This document shows, in pieces, positions 61,516 through 64,000 of a DNA stretch of 64,000 nucleotides. The stretch is from an uncultured Fluviicola sp. (lineage in GTDB: Bacteria; Bacteroidota; Bacteroidia; Flavobacteriales_D; Crocinitomicaceae): contig NZ_CABHOL010000017.1 in NCBI RefSeq assembly GCF_902168135.1, forward strand, positions 1 through 64,000, written 5' to 3'. The number at the start of each line of letters is the position of its first letter. Within the stretch, counting starts at the first letter, position 1. The notes beneath the pieces are model-generated. The model saw nothing but the letters and a program-made list of their open reading frames with translations, searched no databases and was not told where the DNA came from. Both the position numbers and the translations under genes were made by a program.

Positions 61516-62472
61516 TCAAAGTTTCCGATTAATCAGGAATTGAGCCAGAGCATGCAGTGTTCCTGTCTCCAATCCTTTTTCCTCCAGTTGTTTGAGGTTT
61601 TCCATAGCCTGGTCATAATAGGATTTCATAGCCTCCAGCGTTGCTGTTTTAGCGCCCAGTTCTTCGAACAGGTTCTGTGCATACACGACTTTTTGAGCAT
61701 CTGCATCCATTTGGATCAGTTTTCCAAGGCGCTTATCTCCTGTCTGCATGGCTTTTAAAAATAGCAGGGTCTTTTTGTTCGAAAGCACATCGCCTCCGAC
61801 TTGTTTTCCGAATAATTCAGGGTCGCCGTACAGGTCCAGGAAATCATCCTGGATTTGAAAAGCGATTCCCAGGGATACTCCGAATTCATAGAGGTTTTTG
61901 CGGATTTCTTCTTCCTGGTTCGCTACTATCGCTCCGAACTCCAAAGCACAACCCAATAGAACGGAAGTTTTCAGGCGGATCATCTCGATGTATTCAGCTT
62001 CAGAAACGGTGTCCAGGCTTTCGAAATCCATATCCATTTGTTGTCCCTGGCAGACTTCTATAGCCGTTTCATTGAAACGCTGCAGCAAAAGCGGAAGTCT
62101 TTGGTCGGAATAATTTGCCAATTGCTGATAAGCAGCAATGTATAAAGCATCCCCCGAGAGAATGGCAACACTTGGATTCCATTTTTGATGTACCGTCGGT
62201 TTTCCGCGTCTAACCGGAGCTTCGTCCATGATATCGTCGTGGATCAGTGAAAAGTTATGAAACAGTTCAAGGCTCAGGGCAGCACAGACACTTTCTTCTT
62301 TCGGGGTATTAAAGATCTCGCTGCTCAGCAAAGTGAGTATCGGACGCATCCTTTTTCCTCCCAAAGAGAGAAAATAGCGCAATGGATCAAACAGATTATG
62401 CGGTTCGTCGGCCAGCTTCAGACTTGAAATTTCATTTTCAAGATAAGCAGTGTAGTAGGAAAGACCGTTCAT
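61516..62472 (-). CDS. polyprenyl (geranylgeranyl) diphosphate synthase
   Basis: The protein has 318 residues. Both aspartate-rich motifs are present: FSLIHDDIMDEAPVRRGKPT and AFQIQDDFLDLYGDPELF. LGGKRMRPILTLLSSEIF and NKKTLLFLKAM fit the family. The chain length made cannot be told from sequence by eye, but close proximity to crt genes suggests GGPP for phytoene synthase. It overlaps rfbA by 1 bp, so the two are coupled. Confidence 0.92.
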   Translation of the reverse strand: MNGLSYYTAYLENEISSLKLADEPHNLFDPLRYFLSLGGKRMRPILTLLSSEIFNTPKEESVCAALSLELFHNFSLIHDDIMDEAPVRRGKPTVHQKWNPSVAILSGDALYIAAYQQLANYSDQRLPLLLQRFNETAIEVCQGQQMDMDFESLDTVSEAEYIEMIRLKTSVLLGCALEFGAIVANQEEEIRKNLYEFGVSLGIAFQIQDDFLDLYGDPELFGKQVGGDVLSNKKTLLFLKAMQTGDKRLGKLIQMDADAQKVVYAQNLFEELGAKTATLEAMKSYYDQAMENLKQLEEKGLETGTLHALAQFLINRKL

Positions 62473-63335
62473 TATTTTTTCAATAATTGCAACAAATAAC
62501 TTCCGTAGCCGCTTTTTACGAGAGGTTGAGCAATTTCCTGCAGCTGACTTGCAGAAATAAACCCGTTTCGATAGGCAACTTCTTCAATACAGCCGACTTT
62601 CAATCCCTGGCGTTCTTCAATAACCTGTACGAATTGTCCGGCCTGCATCAATGAAGGGAAAGTGCCGGTATCCAGCCAGGCGGTTCCGCGGCTCAAAATG
62701 GCAACCTTTAATTTTCCGCGTTTCAGGTATTCCGCATTCACGTCCGTGATTTCGTATTCTCCGCGCGCAGACGGTTTCAGGTTCTTCGCAATCTCTATAA
62801 CATCATTATCGTAGAAGTATAATCCGGGAACCGCATAATTCGATTTCGGCTCTGCAGGTTTTTCTTCAATGGAAAGGACATTCATGACCTCATCGAACTC
62901 AACCACTCCGTAACGTTCCGGATCGCTCACATGATAAGCATAAACGACACCACCTTTCGGATTTGCATTTTCTTTCAACAATTCATCCATTCCAACTCCG
63001 TAGAAGATATTGTCACCGAGTATCAAAGCTACCGAATCATCTCCGATAAAAGATTCCCCGATCACAAATGCCTGGGCCAGTCCGTTTGGTTCTGCCTGCT
63101 CAGCATAAGAAAAGGAACAGCCTACTTTACTTCCGTCACCTAATAGTTTTTTGAACTGAGGAAGATCATGCGGAGTAGAAATGATCAGGATCTCGCGGAT
63201 TCCCGCAGTCATCAAAATCGATAATGGATAGTAGATCATCGGCTTATCGTAAATCGGCATTAACTGTTTACTGATAGCTAATGTCAACGGATGAAGCCGT
63301 GTTCCGGAACCTCCGGCAAGAATGATTCCTTTCAT
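62472..63335 (-). CDS. rfbA: glucose-1-phosphate thymidylyltransferase
   Basis: This enzyme makes dTDP-glucose from glucose-1-phosphate and dTTP, the first step to dTDP-rhamnose. It has 287 residues, normal length. The nucleotide site is [20 protein letters not shown], with [31 protein letters not shown] and [20 protein letters not shown]. rfbB, C and D are not seen in the window. It starts 2 bp after the RND-type gene. Confidence 0.95.
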   Translation of the reverse strand: MKGIILAGGSGTRLHPLTLAISKQLMPIYDKPMIYYPLSILMTAGIREILIISTPHDLPQFKKLLGDGSKVGCSFSYAEQAEPNGLAQAFVIGESFIGDDSVALILGDNIFYGVGMDELLKENANPKGGVVYAYHVSDPERYGVVEFDEVMNVLSIEEKPAEPKSNYAVPGLYFYDNDVIEIAKNLKPSARGEYEITDVNAEYLKRGKLKVAILSRGTAWLDTGTFPSLMQAGQFVQVIEERQGLKVGCIEEVAYRNGFISASQLQEIAQPLVKSGYGSYLLQLLKK

Positions 63336-63337
63336 GT

Positions 63338-64000
63338 TTAGTCTTCTTTTGGTTCGTTTGACTGATCTTTAGTTTTTTGCTCAGAATCGGGCGTATCGGA
63401 GTTTGAATCTTCTGTTCCTTCGATTGTCAATAAATCCCAGCTTACATCAGAATCTTCGTCGTAAATCTCAAATAAAGGTTCTTCAAACGATTTTGTAGTT
63501 AATCTGCGTTCGTAACTTAAAAGCAAACAAGGAAGTAAGATCAGGTTTGTGAAAAGAGCTACGAAATAGGTAATAGCTGATAAATAACCCAAAGCCTGAG
63601 TTCCTCCGAAATCAGAGAACACGAATACAATGAATCCGAAGAACAGGATTACGGATGTATAAATAATACTCAAACCGGTTTCACGAATAGAAATAGCGAT
63701 GCATTCTTTGAGATCCCATTTTTTCGTTTTCAATTCATGGCGGTAATGTGCCAGGAAGTGGATGGTGTTATCGACCGTAATACCCAAAGCGATCGAGAAG
63801 ATCAACAGGGTAGAAGGTTTTAACGGAATGCCGAAGATTCCCATGATCCCGGCGGTAATTGCCATTGGAATCAAGTTCGGGATCATTGATACAACAACCA
63901 TTCTGAACGAGTAGAACAAGAGTGACATCAATGCGGCGATCGAAATAACTGCAAATACGATACTGGATGTTAAATTGCTTACCAGGTATTTTGTTCCTTC
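63338..64000 (-). CDS. RND/MMPL-type membrane exporter, C-terminal part (5' truncated by window)
   Basis: The frame stays open to the right edge, so the TTG-start at 63931 is internal. About 220 residues are visible. Transmembrane helices of the MMPL fold include [40 protein letters not shown] with the family's D-N-T signature, [20 protein letters not shown] and [20 protein letters not shown]. The cytoplasmic C-terminus is acidic ([14 protein letters not shown] and a Glu/Asp-rich end). It probably exports lipids or carotenoid-related hydrophobic molecules; the substrate is unknown. Confidence 0.85.
   Translation of the reverse strand, partial: EGTKYLVSNLTSSIVFAVISIAALMSLLFYSFRMVVVSMIPNLIPMAITAGIMGIFGIPLKPSTLLIFSIALGITVDNTIHFLAHYRHELKTKKWDLKECIAISIRETGLSIIYTSVILFFGFIVFVFSDFGGTQALGYLSAITYFVALFTNLILLPCLLLSYERRLTTKSFEEPLFEIYDEDSDVSWDLLTIEGTEDSNSDTPDSEQKTKDQSNEPKED

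Noticed and set aside
1-64000. tRNA, rRNA or other stable RNA genes
   Set aside because: No T-loop or anticodon-stem pattern or rRNA sequence was recognised by eye. A covariance-model scan would be decisive.

Overview
The window comes from a Bacteroidetes (Flavobacteriia-type) chromosome, most like the Crocinitomicaceae/Fluviicola group. The reasons are: type IX secretion (T9SS) sorting domains and a PorP/SprF protein; Bacteroidetes-type promoters (TTTG, about 20 nt, TAnnTTTG); conserved gene pairs such as ftsX-DUF3098-uppP-truB-queA; and a carotenoid pathway with a fused cd-type lycopene cyclase and a CruF-like hydratase. The genus is an inference. No rRNA, tRNA, CRISPR array, insertion sequence or prophage was recognised, and no stretch over about 300 bp lacks a gene.

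Region by region. 1-1.9 kb: the 3' end of dnaE, then a small orphan-antitoxin-like cassette flanked by a second, synonymously diverged copy of the dnaE 3' end. 1.85-11 kb: accessory and housekeeping genes on the minus strand (S41 protease, AraC regulator, thioredoxin-like protein, a Thg1-like 3'-5' polymerase overlapping a T4-Pnk-like kinase, prolyl oligopeptidase, transglutaminase-like protein). 11-18.4 kb: lipoprotein, MoxR ATPase, two parvulin-type periplasmic chaperones, guaB. 19-25.3 kb: a probable light-response block with photolyase, a QueD/PTPS-like enzyme, idi, crtB, crtI and a B12-binding MerR (CarH/LitR-like) regulator. 25.4-36 kb: OmpA-type envelope proteins, aspartate kinase, YceI, ftsX-uppP-truB-queA, a Fic AMPylator and a CoA-binding protein. 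35.6-42.9 kb: a PorP/SprF plus gliding-type secreted protein pair facing a 1,621-residue protein with a beta-barrel, 13 Ig-like repeats and a disordered tail. 43-57 kb: Mrp and NifU Fe-S factors, three T9SS type A cargo proteins, superoxide dismutase, peroxiredoxin, two amidohydrolase-like proteins, a small cytochrome cassette and HflX. 57-62.5 kb: a TPR/SpoIIE phosphatase running directly into cruF, crtZ and crtY, then a polyprenyl synthase. 62.5-64 kb: rfbA and the C-terminal part of an RND/MMPL-type exporter cut by the window end.

How the genes fit together. Idi, polyprenyl synthase, CrtB, CrtI, CrtYcd, CrtZ and CruF would together make a hydroxylated, probably partly acyclic carotenoid. 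The CarH-like repressor and the photolyase suggest light control of the first block. The second block is tied by gene overlap to a SpoIIE-type phosphatase. The most unusual features are the kinase/Thg1 RNA-repair-like operon, the dnaE 3'-end duplication around a cassette, and a family of near-perfect palindromes with the core GTAGGGGCG at gene 3' ends.
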